Assembly (NCBI GenBank): GCA_964570865.1
Contig: CAZMZM010000006.1
Span: forward strand, 1 to 64,000
Length of the DNA: 64,000 nucleotides
Direction: 5' to 3'
Source of the DNA: WGAL01 sp964570865
GTDB taxonomy: Bacteria > Bacteroidota > Ignavibacteria > Ignavibacteriales > Melioribacteraceae
Shown in pieces: positions 27,768-37,262 of this stretch; position 1 is the stretch's first letter, and every line of letters begins with the position of its first letter. Under the pieces are notes generated by a model. That model saw only the letters and a list, made by a program, of their open reading frames with translations. It did not search any database and was not told where the DNA came from. A program made the translations under genes and the position numbers.

Positions 27768-28737
27768 CTCTCTTCTTCAAAATTTTAACAGCCCAACCGA
27801 TTGATTGAAGAAAACTTTTTTCGTCTGCAATACCTTTCCATGCAATGTCATATGCAGTTCCGTGGTCGGGAGATGTACGAACATATGGCAATCCTGCTGT
27901 GTAATTTACGCCTGTATTAAAATTAATCATCTTAAACGGAATGAGCACTTGGTCGTGATACATGCCTAAAACAAAGTCATAATTTAAATAGTTGTTAGTT
28001 GCGAAAAAGGCATCCGGCACAAAAGGACCTTCGATATTATTTGATTTTGAGTTAAACTTATTTATTAACGGCACAATCACCTCAACTTCCTTTGTCCCGA
28101 TATAACCATTTTCCCCTGCATGCGGATTTAAACCTAAAACGGCAATTTTAGGTTTGTTAATGCCGAAGTCATCTCTAAGCATATTTACGGCAATTGTTAA
28201 CTTATCGTTAATTAACTTTGACGTGATAAGCCGATCAACATCTTTTATCGGGACGTGAATTGTAGCTAATCCGGTTTTGAAAGTATCCGAGATAAATGTC
28301 ATCATATAATTTGTAATTTTACTTCTGTCCGCCAACAGCTTTGTATGTCCGTTGTATTTTACTCCGGCTAAAGCGAATGCCTCTTTTGAAAGAGGAGCTG
28401 TAACAATACCCTCCGCCCTACCGGATTCCACCAACTTTATTGCGGTATCAAGAGCATCATAAGCCGCCATACCGCTTTCACGCGTCGCCTTTCCTATGTT
28501 GAACGAATATTCATTAATTAGAAAAAGTTTAATTCCTTTAGATGGTTGCATGTTCGGTTTGAAAATGGAATATGGGAAATCTGGGTTTACTAACTCAATC
28601 GCTTTATTGAATATCGATTCGGGAATAATAATTATTAATTCATCTTCCAAATCGGAATGGATTCTTGTAAGAGATTTAATAATTATCTCAGGACCAATTC
28701 CGTTAATATCGCCGCATGTTAAAGCTAAAGATTTCAT
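27754..28737 (-). CDS. pdxA: 4-hydroxythreonine-4-phosphate dehydrogenase
   Basis: 327 residues; NAD-dependent oxidation of 4-phosphohydroxy-threonine in pyridoxal phosphate synthesis. Family motifs: TCGDINGIGPEI at the N-terminus, TAPLSKEA, the metal-ligand block YNGHTKLLA, GLNPHAGENG, MYHDQVLIPFK and SPDHGTAYDIA. The ATG overlaps the stop of the upstream GWxTD gene by four bases. Later pathway genes such as pdxJ are not in the window. Confidence 0.96.
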   Translation of the reverse strand: MKSLALTCGDINGIGPEIIIKSLTRIHSDLEDELIIIIPESIFNKAIELVNPDFPYSIFKPNMQPSKGIKLFLINEYSFNIGKATRESGMAAYDALDTAIKLVESGRAEGIVTAPLSKEAFALAGVKYNGHTKLLADRSKITNYMMTFISDTFKTGLATIHVPIKDVDRLITSKLINDKLTIAVNMLRDDFGINKPKIAVLGLNPHAGENGYIGTKEVEVIVPLINKFNSKSNNIEGPFVPDAFFATNNYLNYDFVLGMYHDQVLIPFKMINFNTGVNYTAGLPYVRTSPDHGTAYDIAWKGIADEKSFLQSIGWAVKILKKRDGEG

Positions 28738-29960
28738 CTCGAACCGAATAATTTGTATTCACCAAGACCGCGTTTATCGATAAAAATAAATTTATGATTC
28801 CCGTAACTCCAAATTTCACGAGAGTAACCTAACTTAGTAAAATCTCTATTAATTGTAAATGGTTTTCCGTTTCGAATAAATATTTTACCTCTGTCGGTCT
28901 TATATCCGGGCAAGTTTTTCGATACGGAAAAATGTTCATCCGCATAATCCACACGCTTAAAAAATTCATCCATTAAAGGATTGAAAGCGGTTGAAGGGTC
29001 ATCATCGTACTTTGCCCAAACAGCAAAGATATTCTCCATACGATCAGCGTCGTCGGAGTTTCTCAGCTTTTCAATGTCCGCTTTAGGAAAAATAAAACTC
29101 ATTGCTTCAACGGCATCATCCCAATCGGAAAATATTTTAGGAATCTGCTCCCAATAAACAGTAATTGTACGATAAACTAATGATTTACCATCATCAATAA
29201 AGATAGTTGCTTCACCGGGAATTAATTTTGAAAAAGCATTAATGCATTGATAAATTTTCAAACCGTTTTCGCCGTTTTTGAACTGTGCCAGCAATTCTCC
29301 GGCATCTTCTTTTAGATTCAAAAATCTACTGGTATTATAACTCAATTTATCTTTGAAAACTACCTTCCCAAATTGTTTGACTATTAAGTTTACGTTTGTT
29401 AAATCCTTGTCGGATAAAAGTAAAAAAGTATTTGTCCGGTTATTAACGGGATAATAATCACCGAGCGAAATCACTCTTTTCTTCACGGAATTGATACTAT
29501 CTTTTAATACAAAAAAGGGGAAATAATTTTTCGATGAAGTTCCGATAATACGCTTCGATGGTAAAGAAAAAGGACTTGACTCGTTGTTTAACAAAAGACT
29601 TGACTTTAGTAAGTAATTTTCGACAGGCAAAACAGCAGAAAAAAGAAAGCCAAGTTTTTTCTTTGATTTTGTCAACTTATAATTTTCAGCAAAAACGCTT
29701 TTAGTTTTTTTATCCCTAAATAAGTTTTTAGTGGAATCATATAGCTCAACGGAAAAAGTAGCAGAGGCACTAAACCCGTTATCCGATTTAGTGAAGATTA
29801 ATCGGGAATACTCAACCGTATAAAAAATAAAGACTTTTTCTTTCTGCCCGCTTTTCAAAACAATTGTCTGCAGATTGTAAGACGACTGAGAAAATGAGAC
29901 AGTTACTAAAAAAATAGTTAGGACAAAAATACTAAGCCATGAACGACCAATAAAGTTCAA
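28734..29960 (-). CDS. GWxTD-domain secreted protein
   Basis: 408 residues with a signal peptide (about 1-24, ending TVSFS). The C-terminal ~110 residues fit the GWxTD domain of Bacteroidota/Chlorobi: FNPLMDEFFKRVDYADEHF, then GYKTDRGKIFIRNGKP (the namesake motif reads GYKTD here), then EIWSYGNHKFIFID. The N-terminal half is beta-rich and not assigned. The function of the domain is unknown. It starts one base after the rho stop and overlaps pdxA, so it is in the rho operon. Confidence 0.8.
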   Translation of the reverse strand: MNFIGRSWLSIFVLTIFLVTVSFSQSSYNLQTIVLKSGQKEKVFIFYTVEYSRLIFTKSDNGFSASATFSVELYDSTKNLFRDKKTKSVFAENYKLTKSKKKLGFLFSAVLPVENYLLKSSLLLNNESSPFSLPSKRIIGTSSKNYFPFFVLKDSINSVKKRVISLGDYYPVNNRTNTFLLLSDKDLTNVNLIVKQFGKVVFKDKLSYNTSRFLNLKEDAGELLAQFKNGENGLKIYQCINAFSKLIPGEATIFIDDGKSLVYRTITVYWEQIPKIFSDWDDAVEAMSFIFPKADIEKLRNSDDADRMENIFAVWAKYDDDPSTAFNPLMDEFFKRVDYADEHFSVSKNLPGYKTDRGKIFIRNGKPFTINRDFTKLGYSREIWSYGNHKFIFIDKRGLGEYKLFGSR

Positions 29961-29961
29961 C

Positions 29962-31215
29962 TTAGCTGTTCATACTATTAAGAAATTCTTTATTAGTTTT
30001 AGTCCCTTTCATTCTGCTCAGCAAAAAGTCCATTGCTTCAACAGGATCATAGTCGCTTAGGAATTTACGTAAAATCCAAATTTTATTAAGTTCGTCTTCC
30101 GACAAGAGGAGTTCCTCTTTTCTGGTTCCGGTTTTGTTTAAATCAATTGCAGGGAAGATTCGTCTATCGGCAAGCGAACGATTAAGAACTAATTCCATAT
30201 TGCCGGTACCTTTAAATTCTTCGAAAATAACTTCATCCATTCTGCTGCCGGTTTCTACAAGCGCAGTAGCAATGATTGTAAGACTTCCGCCTTCGTCAAT
30301 ATTACGAGCGGCTCCAAAGAATCTTTTAGGTTTGTGAAGCGCATTGGAGTCAACGCCACCTGAAAGGATTCTACCGCTATGGGGGCTGACTGTGTTGTGA
30401 GCTCGCGCCAAGCGTGTAATGCTATCGAGTAAAATTACAACATCGTGCCCAACCTCAACCATTCTTTTTGCTTTTTCGATTACCATATTGGCAACCTGTA
30501 CGTGGCGTTCGGGCTGTTCATCGAATGTTGATGCAACAACTTCGGCATTCACCGAACGTTTCATGTCGGTAACTTCTTCAGGGCGTTCGTCAATAAGAAG
30601 CATCATCAGTTTCACTTCCGGATGATTACGCGTAATCGAGTTAGCCATTTTTTGCAGAAGAATGGTTTTACCGCTCTTAGGAGGCGAAACAATCAAACCT
30701 CTCTGACCTTTTCCGATTGGCGAAAGTAAGTCAACTATTCTCATCGAATATTCGCCGGGTGATGTTTCGAGATGAAGCCGTTTGTTCGGATAAAGCGGAA
30801 TCAAATTATCAAAGAAAGTTCTTTGTCTGATTTTTTCCGGACTAACTCCGTTTACGGCTTCGACTCTAAGCAGAGCAAAGAATCGTTCGCTGTCCTTGGG
30901 AGGACGAACTTGACCGCTGACAAAGTCGCCGGTCTTAAGGTAAAATCTTTTTATTTGTGAAGGTGAAATGTAAATGTCGTCAGGGGAAGGTAAGTAGTTA
31001 TAATCTTCAGATCTCAGAAATCCGTAACCATCCGGAAGAACTTCGAGAACTCCTTTCGAAAAAGTAAGCCCGTCTTTTTTTGTTTGTTCCTCCAAGATTT
31101 TCACAATTAGATCTTGCTTACGTAAATCTCTAAAATGATCAAGTTTTAATTCTTTTGCTATTTGGTATAAATCCACCAATTTCTTTTTTTGCAGTTCAGA
31201 AATGTCCATTGGCAT
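29962..31215 (-). CDS. rho: transcription termination factor Rho
   Basis: 417 residues, the length of classical Rho. An N-terminal helical Rho_N domain (4-45) is followed by the OSB RNA-binding domain (GVLEVLPDGYGFLRS, then PSPDDIYISPSQIKRF), the P-loop RGLIVSPPKSGKT, the LLIDERPEEVTDM Walker B region, and Q- and R-loop blocks (SVNAEVVASTFDEQPERH; GGSLTIIATALVETGSRMDEVIFEEFKGTGN). The start is supported by AGGA 7 bases before the ATG; a second ATG two codons on is possible. First gene of a five-gene run ending in ftsE. Confidence 0.97.
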   Translation of the reverse strand: MPMDISELQKKKLVDLYQIAKELKLDHFRDLRKQDLIVKILEEQTKKDGLTFSKGVLEVLPDGYGFLRSEDYNYLPSPDDIYISPSQIKRFYLKTGDFVSGQVRPPKDSERFFALLRVEAVNGVSPEKIRQRTFFDNLIPLYPNKRLHLETSPGEYSMRIVDLLSPIGKGQRGLIVSPPKSGKTILLQKMANSITRNHPEVKLMMLLIDERPEEVTDMKRSVNAEVVASTFDEQPERHVQVANMVIEKAKRMVEVGHDVVILLDSITRLARAHNTVSPHSGRILSGGVDSNALHKPKRFFGAARNIDEGGSLTIIATALVETGSRMDEVIFEEFKGTGNMELVLNRSLADRRIFPAIDLNKTGTRKEELLLSEDELNKIWILRKFLSDYDPVEAMDFLLSRMKGTKTNKEFLNSMNS

Positions 31216-31272
31216 AATAAATCCTATTATTTGTTATAAAAATTAATTTTCTATTTAATTAAATAAAAATTT

Positions 31273-31302
31273 CAAAAGATAATCCGCGACATTGAAGCCA
31301 AA
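31273..31302 (-). promoter_or_regulatory. candidate promoter of the rho operon
   Basis: On the minus strand TTTG, 17 bases, then TATCTTTTG, close to the Bacteroidota pattern (one extra base inside the second element). It would give a leader of about 50 bases before the rho ATG. Confidence 0.4.
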
Positions 31303-31561
31303 AAACTAAGGGAAAAAATTAACGATTCTAATGTTATATGATTTCAAGCAGAAAGCTACTCAGAGACGACCCCGTTATTTCACATGGATAATTTGATTAG
31401 AAAATATATTTTTCAATTGCAACTTTATTCGGTGTTTTTTCAGAAAGTGAAATTTTGAATTATTTTTTTGAATTACTTACGTAATATCAATATTTATTTT
31501 GGAAAATTCAAATATTTTTTAAAATCTATATTTTCATTGCTAATCAGAATCAATAACTTAT
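31303..31561. other. AT-rich intergenic stretch, no gene seen
   Basis: Between the rho promoter region and the terminator of the MFS gene. Both strands carry many stops, and I found no RNA gene, long inverted repeat or coding frame. It separates two minus-strand operons, so it is the 3' region of one and the 5' region of the other. Confidence 0.5.
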
Positions 31562-31593
31562 AAAAAGAAGCCCCTCCAAAACTTAGAAAGGGC
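31562..31593 (-). terminator. intrinsic terminator of the comEC-murB-MFS operon
   Basis: In minus-strand RNA, GCCCUUUC pairs fully with GGAGGGGC (with two or three G-U pairs) around an 8-base loop and is followed by UUCUUUUU. It lies about 45 bases downstream of the MFS stop, beyond the short repeat. Confidence 0.75.
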
Positions 31594-31601
31594 ATTCAAA
31601 A

Positions 31602-31634
31602 ATTATCAATTGTCAATTCTCAATTATCAATTGC
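31602..31634. repeat. short TCAATTATCAATTG-type repeat, copy 1
   Basis: Overlapping copies of ATTATCAATTGTCAATT and TCAATTATCAATTG, a self-complementary A+T repeat. It lies directly against the stop codon of the MFS gene. Related copies are at 55933-55970 and 63327-63358, also downstream of minus-strand genes. Confidence 0.6.
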
Positions 31635-31636
31635 TT

Positions 31637-33271
31637 TTAATCTGCTTTTTCTTTGAATCCTCGAAGCATCCAGTTTTTGGCAAGGATTAAACTAACGGGA
31701 GTAATAATTGCAATTAATCCGTAAATAAACCACATGGTACCGGTGTGTAAATCCACTACCGGAGTATTTTTAGGACAATACTTTTCAAGGAAATAACCGG
31801 AATAAAATCCCGTAAAAACTTTATCTAAAAACCATGGGAACTGCCCTACTCCCATGTAAAGCCCAACTTTTCCTTTAGGTGCAACTTCGGCGATCCACTG
31901 CAAAAATCTTGGTGACCACATCGCTTCACCGATTGTCATCATCAAAACGTAAGTAAGGAAAAGAGGAATACTTGGTCCCACGGCAAGTAGAAAAGTAGGG
32001 ATTGCCATAACGAGCGTTCCGTAAATCATCATTTTGTAAACGTTTGCACTTGCAGTTAGTCCGGCGATTATTGGCGTTAAAAGAAAAATCAGTACAGGAT
32101 TTAAGTTTGAAAAAACTTCAAAATACTGACTTACAACTGTTCCCTGAAACGCTCGGTCCAAGTAATAAGGAAGCGTTAACCAGTTATGTGCAAAAAGTGT
32201 TTGAACAGGAACCAGAATAAAAATAAAAAATGTAAATCTTTTATCACGGAAAGGATGCCAAGGGCGACGTTTAAGATAATCAATTGTAGCAAGAATAATC
32301 ATTACAAGAAATAATATGAACGCTACGTCAATGTGTATATTCAAACCAAAAAGTTGAGCATCAAAAATTTTGTTTATTGAGTTTTCAATTCCATATCCCG
32401 ATAAAAAGAAGAATAAAACAGCAAATAAAGTAACAATAATAATCGGAATGTTATTTACTTTTATGTCAGGTTTAACCTCTTCTTCCTCTTGATGTTCAAT
32501 ACCGGCAGCATCGTCAGCATCATCGTTTTCTTGTTTTACTCTATCGATAGCGGCTTTATCGGTTTTACGTGTAATTAATACTATTGTTAAAATTAATGAA
32601 ACAGCCGTCAGTAAAACATAAACCCAAAACACTGCGGTTAAGCCATTCGGAGGAAATACATCCTTAAATCCGTGGCGAGTAAAAGAAGAAATAAAGCCCG
32701 ACAAAAAAGCTCCGAGATTCATAAAACCGTAAATTACGGCATATCCCATTGCAGCAGTCTTTTTATTGGTATAGCGTTTTACTCCGGCGTAGGCTGCAGG
32801 CTGAAAAAGTCCGTATGCCAAAACCATTACTGTCAATCCGCCGATAAGAGTAAAAAACATAGGTGACCAAAGTCCCGTTCCCAAATTGAGCGTACCTGAG
32901 AGAGATATAAAAAATCGTCCGATAAGCATTGCCAGAAATGCCAGGACAAGAGATTTTCGAACTCCTAATTTATCAGACATACCTCCGAACAACAGCATGG
33001 CAAATGTAATTCCGCCTGTAACAAAACTGTAAACCAATCCGGCTTGGGCATCAGTTAATCCAACATTTTCGGATGAAAATTTTCCAAGAATTGTTAAAAT
33101 TCCAAAATATACCAATCCTTCGATAATATAAGGAAGATTTATTCCCCATAGTGCGGTAGGTGCTTTAATAAAAGCATGAAAGGTTTCGTTCAATTCCTTG
33201 AAAGCATCTCGAACAACCTCGCCGAAGGTTTTCTTTTTTGTTTCGGCAGCAGCATTATTTTCGCCAGACAT
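31637..33271 (-). CDS. MFS transporter, peptide/POT-like
   Basis: 544 residues with about 12 membrane helices. The N-terminal half has an MFS motif A-like loop (FGGMSDKLGVRKS) and GLFQPAAYAGVKRYTNKKTAAMGYAVIYGFMNLG, which recalls proton-dependent oligopeptide (POT) transporters. A hydrophilic acidic segment (QENDDADDAAGIEHQEEEE, about residues 245-265) separates the halves. Substrate not determinable from sequence; a di/tripeptide or other small organic solute is likely. It starts 15 bp after murB and ends at a repeat plus terminator. Confidence 0.75.
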   Translation of the reverse strand: MSGENNAAAETKKKTFGEVVRDAFKELNETFHAFIKAPTALWGINLPYIIEGLVYFGILTILGKFSSENVGLTDAQAGLVYSFVTGGITFAMLLFGGMSDKLGVRKSLVLAFLAMLIGRFFISLSGTLNLGTGLWSPMFFTLIGGLTVMVLAYGLFQPAAYAGVKRYTNKKTAAMGYAVIYGFMNLGAFLSGFISSFTRHGFKDVFPPNGLTAVFWVYVLLTAVSLILTIVLITRKTDKAAIDRVKQENDDADDAAGIEHQEEEEVKPDIKVNNIPIIIVTLFAVLFFFLSGYGIENSINKIFDAQLFGLNIHIDVAFILFLVMIILATIDYLKRRPWHPFRDKRFTFFIFILVPVQTLFAHNWLTLPYYLDRAFQGTVVSQYFEVFSNLNPVLIFLLTPIIAGLTASANVYKMMIYGTLVMAIPTFLLAVGPSIPLFLTYVLMMTIGEAMWSPRFLQWIAEVAPKGKVGLYMGVGQFPWFLDKVFTGFYSGYFLEKYCPKNTPVVDLHTGTMWFIYGLIAIITPVSLILAKNWMLRGFKEKAD

Positions 33272-33286
33272 ACATACTCCGTTTTT

Positions 33287-34297
33287 TCATAAAATATTAA
33301 CTTCAGTTTGCAAAGATATGTTAAATTTTTTCAAAATTAAATTTTTTATTTTTCCGGCAAGCTCTAACACCTCTTTTCCGGTTGCGTTTCCGTAATTAAT
33401 AAGAACAAGAGCCTGTTTATTGCTTACTCCCACATTGCCTTCACGATAACCTTTCATGCCGGCGTTTTCGATTAACCACCCTGCGGGAATTTTATATTCC
33501 TGATTGCCGAATTCAAAAACAGGTAAATGCGGAAATTTTTGTTTTAATTCTTTTACCTTATTTATTGAAACTACGGGATTCTTGAAAAAGCTCCCGGCAT
33601 TCCCTAATTTATCGGGGTCCGGAAGTTTTTCGGTTCTTATTTTTATTATCTCTTCTCTAACTGCTATTTGATCGACATTTTTATTATTTGCAAATATTTT
33701 TTTTAGCGGACGGTAGTTCAATTTGGGATTTGGCAATTTGGATAATTTTAAAGCAATCGATGTTACAATAAAATCGTTTTTCAGTCTATGCTTAAAAATA
33801 CTGTCCCGATACCCGAATTCGCATTTTTGATTTGAGAGTCTGTGCTTCGTGAAATTAACAGATGAAATACCTTTTACCCAAATCAGATGTTCACTTATTT
33901 CGGTGCCGTAAGCCCCGATATTCTGAATTGGCGCCGCTCCCGCTGTTCCGGGAATTAAGGAAAGATTTTCAATTCCCCATAAACCGTTTTGCACAGTAAA
34001 TTCAACCAGTTTATCCCACTCAACACCGGCAGAGGCTTCTATTGTTGCCGAACTTTCATCTTCATTTATCACAAGAATTTCATTGGAATTTTGGCAAATA
34101 GTAATTCCATCAAAATCGGAAGTAAAGAGAATATTACTTCCCTTTCCTATTAGCAAAGTTCTTAAATTATTTTGCTTTGCAAAATTGAGAGCTTCAGTTA
34201 ACTCTTTGTCATTGGAAGGCGAAACAAAATATCGAGTAACAACATCAATTCCAAATGTGTTAAAATCTTTAAGTGAAAAATATTCTTGTATTAGCAA
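33287..34297 (-). CDS. murB: UDP-N-acetylenolpyruvoylglucosamine reductase MurB
   Basis: 336 residues; FAD-dependent NADPH reduction in UDP-MurNAc synthesis in the cytoplasm. N-terminal FNTFGID, FAD-binding LLIGKGSNILF and LSLIPGTAGAAPIQNIGAYG, type I features CEFGYRDSIFK and LPDPDKLGNAGSFFKNP (catalytic Ser in GSFF), and a C-terminal Glu in QTEVNIL. It sits one base after comEC and before the MFS transporter. Confidence 0.96.
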   Translation of the reverse strand: MLIQEYFSLKDFNTFGIDVVTRYFVSPSNDKELTEALNFAKQNNLRTLLIGKGSNILFTSDFDGITICQNSNEILVINEDESSATIEASAGVEWDKLVEFTVQNGLWGIENLSLIPGTAGAAPIQNIGAYGTEISEHLIWVKGISSVNFTKHRLSNQKCEFGYRDSIFKHRLKNDFIVTSIALKLSKLPNPKLNYRPLKKIFANNKNVDQIAVREEIIKIRTEKLPDPDKLGNAGSFFKNPVVSINKVKELKQKFPHLPVFEFGNQEYKIPAGWLIENAGMKGYREGNVGVSNKQALVLINYGNATGKEVLELAGKIKNLILKKFNISLQTEVNIL

Positions 34298-34298
34298 A

Positions 34299-36686
34299 TT
34301 ATTTCCAATCGATAAAATTTAATTTATTTCCGTCTGTCGATAAAATTATCGCACCGGAATTATCTGTTCTTTTAATTCCGACACCGAATTTATTTAATCT
34401 TGCAATAGTTTCAAAATTCGGATGACCGAATTTATTATTTTCACCGACGCTAATCAATGCCCAAGTCGGTTTAACATAATTTAAAAATAATTCCGATGTT
34501 GAAGACTTACTTCCGTGATGCCCTGCTTTTAATACATCAGTTTTCAAAAACTTTCCGTAAAGTTCCGTCCATAATCGTTCCCCTTCTTTTTCCAAATCGC
34601 CTGTAAATAAAATCGACTTATCGCCGTAACAAAGTTTGATAAGGCCACTTTTATTATTCTGCGAAAAACATTTATACTTTATTAATGAAGAATCATTCAA
34701 AAAATATAATCTCGTTCCGCCAATTGAAAACGCCTTACGATTGTAGTACTCAATAGGAATATTAAAGTGATTTACATAATTTTCAAAACGCAAATCTTTG
34801 AAAATATTTTTATCCAAAACCGGTTTGTAAACCCTCTCAATCAAACCGTCGTATATTAGAGATATACTCCCCCGATAATGATCCGCATCAATGTGTGAAA
34901 TAAATAGAAAATTAATTTTATCGATACTCAGATAACGAAGAAGCGGTTCAATAACAAATCTGCCGTTGTCAAAGTGCCTGGTTGCATTTCCGGCATCTAT
35001 TAATGCGGTTTTACCGTTTGGAAATTTAATTAGTAAACAATCGCCTTGCCCAATATCCACGGCTATTACATAAAGCTTTCCCTCCTGCAACAAAGGGGGA
35101 GAAATTATCGGAGAATATGTAAAAAATAAAAAAACGGAAATTACAAGTACCGCAATTTTGGCTTTGATATTTTGAAATTTGAGAAATGAATACGTAACCG
35201 CCGCCAACAGTGAAAAATATAGTATCGCATCGAACCAGGTAAAATTTACAATTGGAAGATGAGAATACGTAAGAGAACTTGAGAGTTTTGCGAGATAGAA
35301 CATCAGTCTGATAATTAGCGTATTTGTTGTAGCGAACAGAATTCCGATATATATTGATACAAATGAAAATAAAATTGAAGCAACGGCAAGCGCAACTACC
35401 ACGCCAATCAACGGAACAATAATAATATTCACAAAGAATGAGATGAGAGATAACTTTCTAAAATATATTAACGTAATCGGTAAAGTTCCGATCTGTGCCG
35501 CGAAAGTCAGAGAAAAAAGAAGGATGATATTTCTAATAAATTGATTCCCGATTTGTAAGTTGTAAACAATTTTTTCAAGGTACGGATAGAAAAATAGGAT
35601 TGAAAAAACTGCGGCAAATGAAAGTTGAAATCCGGGGTTAAAAAGTTCCTCCGGATTAAATACGAGAATGATGAAAGCCGCCAGCGCCAAAGTATTGAAC
35701 GAACTGTAATTACGTCCGGAAACAAAAGCAAAAATCATAATAATCGCCATTACTCCTGCGCGTATTACTGAAGGATGTCCACCGCTGATAATAATAAAGA
35801 GCAAAATGCCTACAACCGTAATCCCGCTTTTTAAAAACAGATTGAATCTCCCGAACAGAAGGAACAGAATTGCCACGATAAAGCCAACATGCAGACCGGA
35901 AACAGCGAGCACATGCACAGTGCCTGAATTGATGAAATCCGCAACTATCGATTTGTCCAAATCTTTTCTTTCTCCGAGTATTAACGCTTTGACCAAATGC
36001 TTTTCTTCACCAATATAGATTTTCCCAATTTGCTTGGCTATTGCAAGGCGCATCAAATAGATGATCGATTTCAAGGTTTTATTCTGACCGTCAAGAAGCT
36101 TAATGTCTTGCAAATGATAAATCGAAACTTGAGCGGCAACTCCTTCGCCCCTTAAATATTGACGATAATCAAACTCACCCGGATTTCTTTTGTTTCGCGG
36201 ACGGAATATTTTCCCGTTAACTTCGATATAATTCCCCGGAAGATATTTTCCCGAGAACCGTCTAATGGAAGATTTACTACCGTAAAACTTACACTGTGCC
36301 GAAGTAGTAGTTATATATTTTGAATTTTGAGTTTTAATTGAATCTATATTCAATATAAAACTTACCGTTTTCTCTCGAGGAAGATTAAGAGTTTCAATCC
36401 GTCCGAATATCTTGGCATTTCTAATTTCTGTTTGTTTAAACGGGTAATCGGGAAGTCTGATTTTATACTGCGAAAAAGATAAATAACCGAGCAGAATAAT
36501 TAATGTAATTAACGAAATATTTTCAACTGAATGTTTTGATAAGTAATGTAAAACAAAAGTAACGATAATAACAAGAATTACGAAGTAGGATACCACGGCA
36601 ATTCCAACCGTAAAATATTTACTCAGGAAAATTCCAAACGAGTAATAAACCACTAATTTTACAAGGGGAGATTCGCTAACTTTCAA
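34299..36686 (-). CDS. comEC: ComEC/Rec2 DNA-uptake channel protein
   Basis: 795 residues. An N-terminal DUF4131-type region (to about 170) has membrane helices and an OB-like part (IFGRIETLNLPRE). The central competence domain has AVSGLHVGF and SGGHPSVIRAGVMA. The C-terminal metallo-beta-lactamase-like domain (about 545-795) contains VDIGQGDCLLI, SHIDADHYRG, FTGDLE and LKAGHHGSKSS. In transformable bacteria this protein carries single-stranded DNA across the inner membrane. No other competence genes are in the window. The full three-domain layout argues for an intact protein. Confidence 0.93.
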   Translation of the reverse strand: MKVSESPLVKLVVYYSFGIFLSKYFTVGIAVVSYFVILVIIVTFVLHYLSKHSVENISLITLIILLGYLSFSQYKIRLPDYPFKQTEIRNAKIFGRIETLNLPREKTVSFILNIDSIKTQNSKYITTTSAQCKFYGSKSSIRRFSGKYLPGNYIEVNGKIFRPRNKRNPGEFDYRQYLRGEGVAAQVSIYHLQDIKLLDGQNKTLKSIIYLMRLAIAKQIGKIYIGEEKHLVKALILGERKDLDKSIVADFINSGTVHVLAVSGLHVGFIVAILFLLFGRFNLFLKSGITVVGILLFIIISGGHPSVIRAGVMAIIMIFAFVSGRNYSSFNTLALAAFIILVFNPEELFNPGFQLSFAAVFSILFFYPYLEKIVYNLQIGNQFIRNIILLFSLTFAAQIGTLPITLIYFRKLSLISFFVNIIIVPLIGVVVALAVASILFSFVSIYIGILFATTNTLIIRLMFYLAKLSSSLTYSHLPIVNFTWFDAILYFSLLAAVTYSFLKFQNIKAKIAVLVISVFLFFTYSPIISPPLLQEGKLYVIAVDIGQGDCLLIKFPNGKTALIDAGNATRHFDNGRFVIEPLLRYLSIDKINFLFISHIDADHYRGSISLIYDGLIERVYKPVLDKNIFKDLRFENYVNHFNIPIEYYNRKAFSIGGTRLYFLNDSSLIKYKCFSQNNKSGLIKLCYGDKSILFTGDLEKEGERLWTELYGKFLKTDVLKAGHHGSKSSTSELFLNYVKPTWALISVGENNKFGHPNFETIARLNKFGVGIKRTDNSGAIILSTDGNKLNFIDWK

Positions 36687-36806
36687 TACTCGCTCTCAAA
36701 TATCTTTTTTTACAACTCCTCATTTTGCCCAGATGTTTAATTCGATTTGATAAAGATATGGGTTTTTGAAGAGAGTGTAAAGATAGATTTTGCGCAATTA
36801 ATAATG

Positions 36807-37262
36807 TTATTTTGACTCAACTAAAATTGTTACGGGACCGTCATTGATTATTTCAACTTCCATCATTGCTCCGAAGATTCCGGTTTTAACCTTTTCTTCG
36901 CCAATATTATGTTTCATTCGCCGAACAAATTCATTGTAAAGTTTTTCGGCTTTTTCAGGCTGAGCTGCATTCATAAAATTAGGGCGGTTTCCTTTGCGGG
37001 CATCTCCATATAATGTAAACTGCGAAATCACTAACACTTCACCCTCAACATCTTTTACCGATAAATTCATCTTCATACCGGAATCGTTAAAAATACGAAG
37101 ATTAGAACATTTATCGGCGACAAAGTTTACGTCCGATAATTCATCTTTGTGAGTAACTCCAAACAATATTACAAGCCCGTTCCCGATTTCCTTAAAATAG
37201 TCCGTTGCATTTTCATGAACTGTTACGCTACCCCGCTTAACCCTTTGTACTAAAGCCCTCAT
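36807..37262 (-). CDS. dtd: D-aminoacyl-tRNA deacylase
   Basis: 151 residues, full length. It removes D-amino acids from mischarged tRNA. Family blocks: MRALVQRV start, LVISQFTLYGD with the SQFTL motif, and NDGPVTILVES, the NxGPVT motif that forms the active site. It overlaps the end of prmC by four bases (ATGA). Confidence 0.95.
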   Translation of the reverse strand: MRALVQRVKRGSVTVHENATDYFKEIGNGLVILFGVTHKDELSDVNFVADKCSNLRIFNDSGMKMNLSVKDVEGEVLVISQFTLYGDARKGNRPNFMNAAQPEKAEKLYNEFVRRMKHNIGEEKVKTGIFGAMMEVEIINDGPVTILVESK

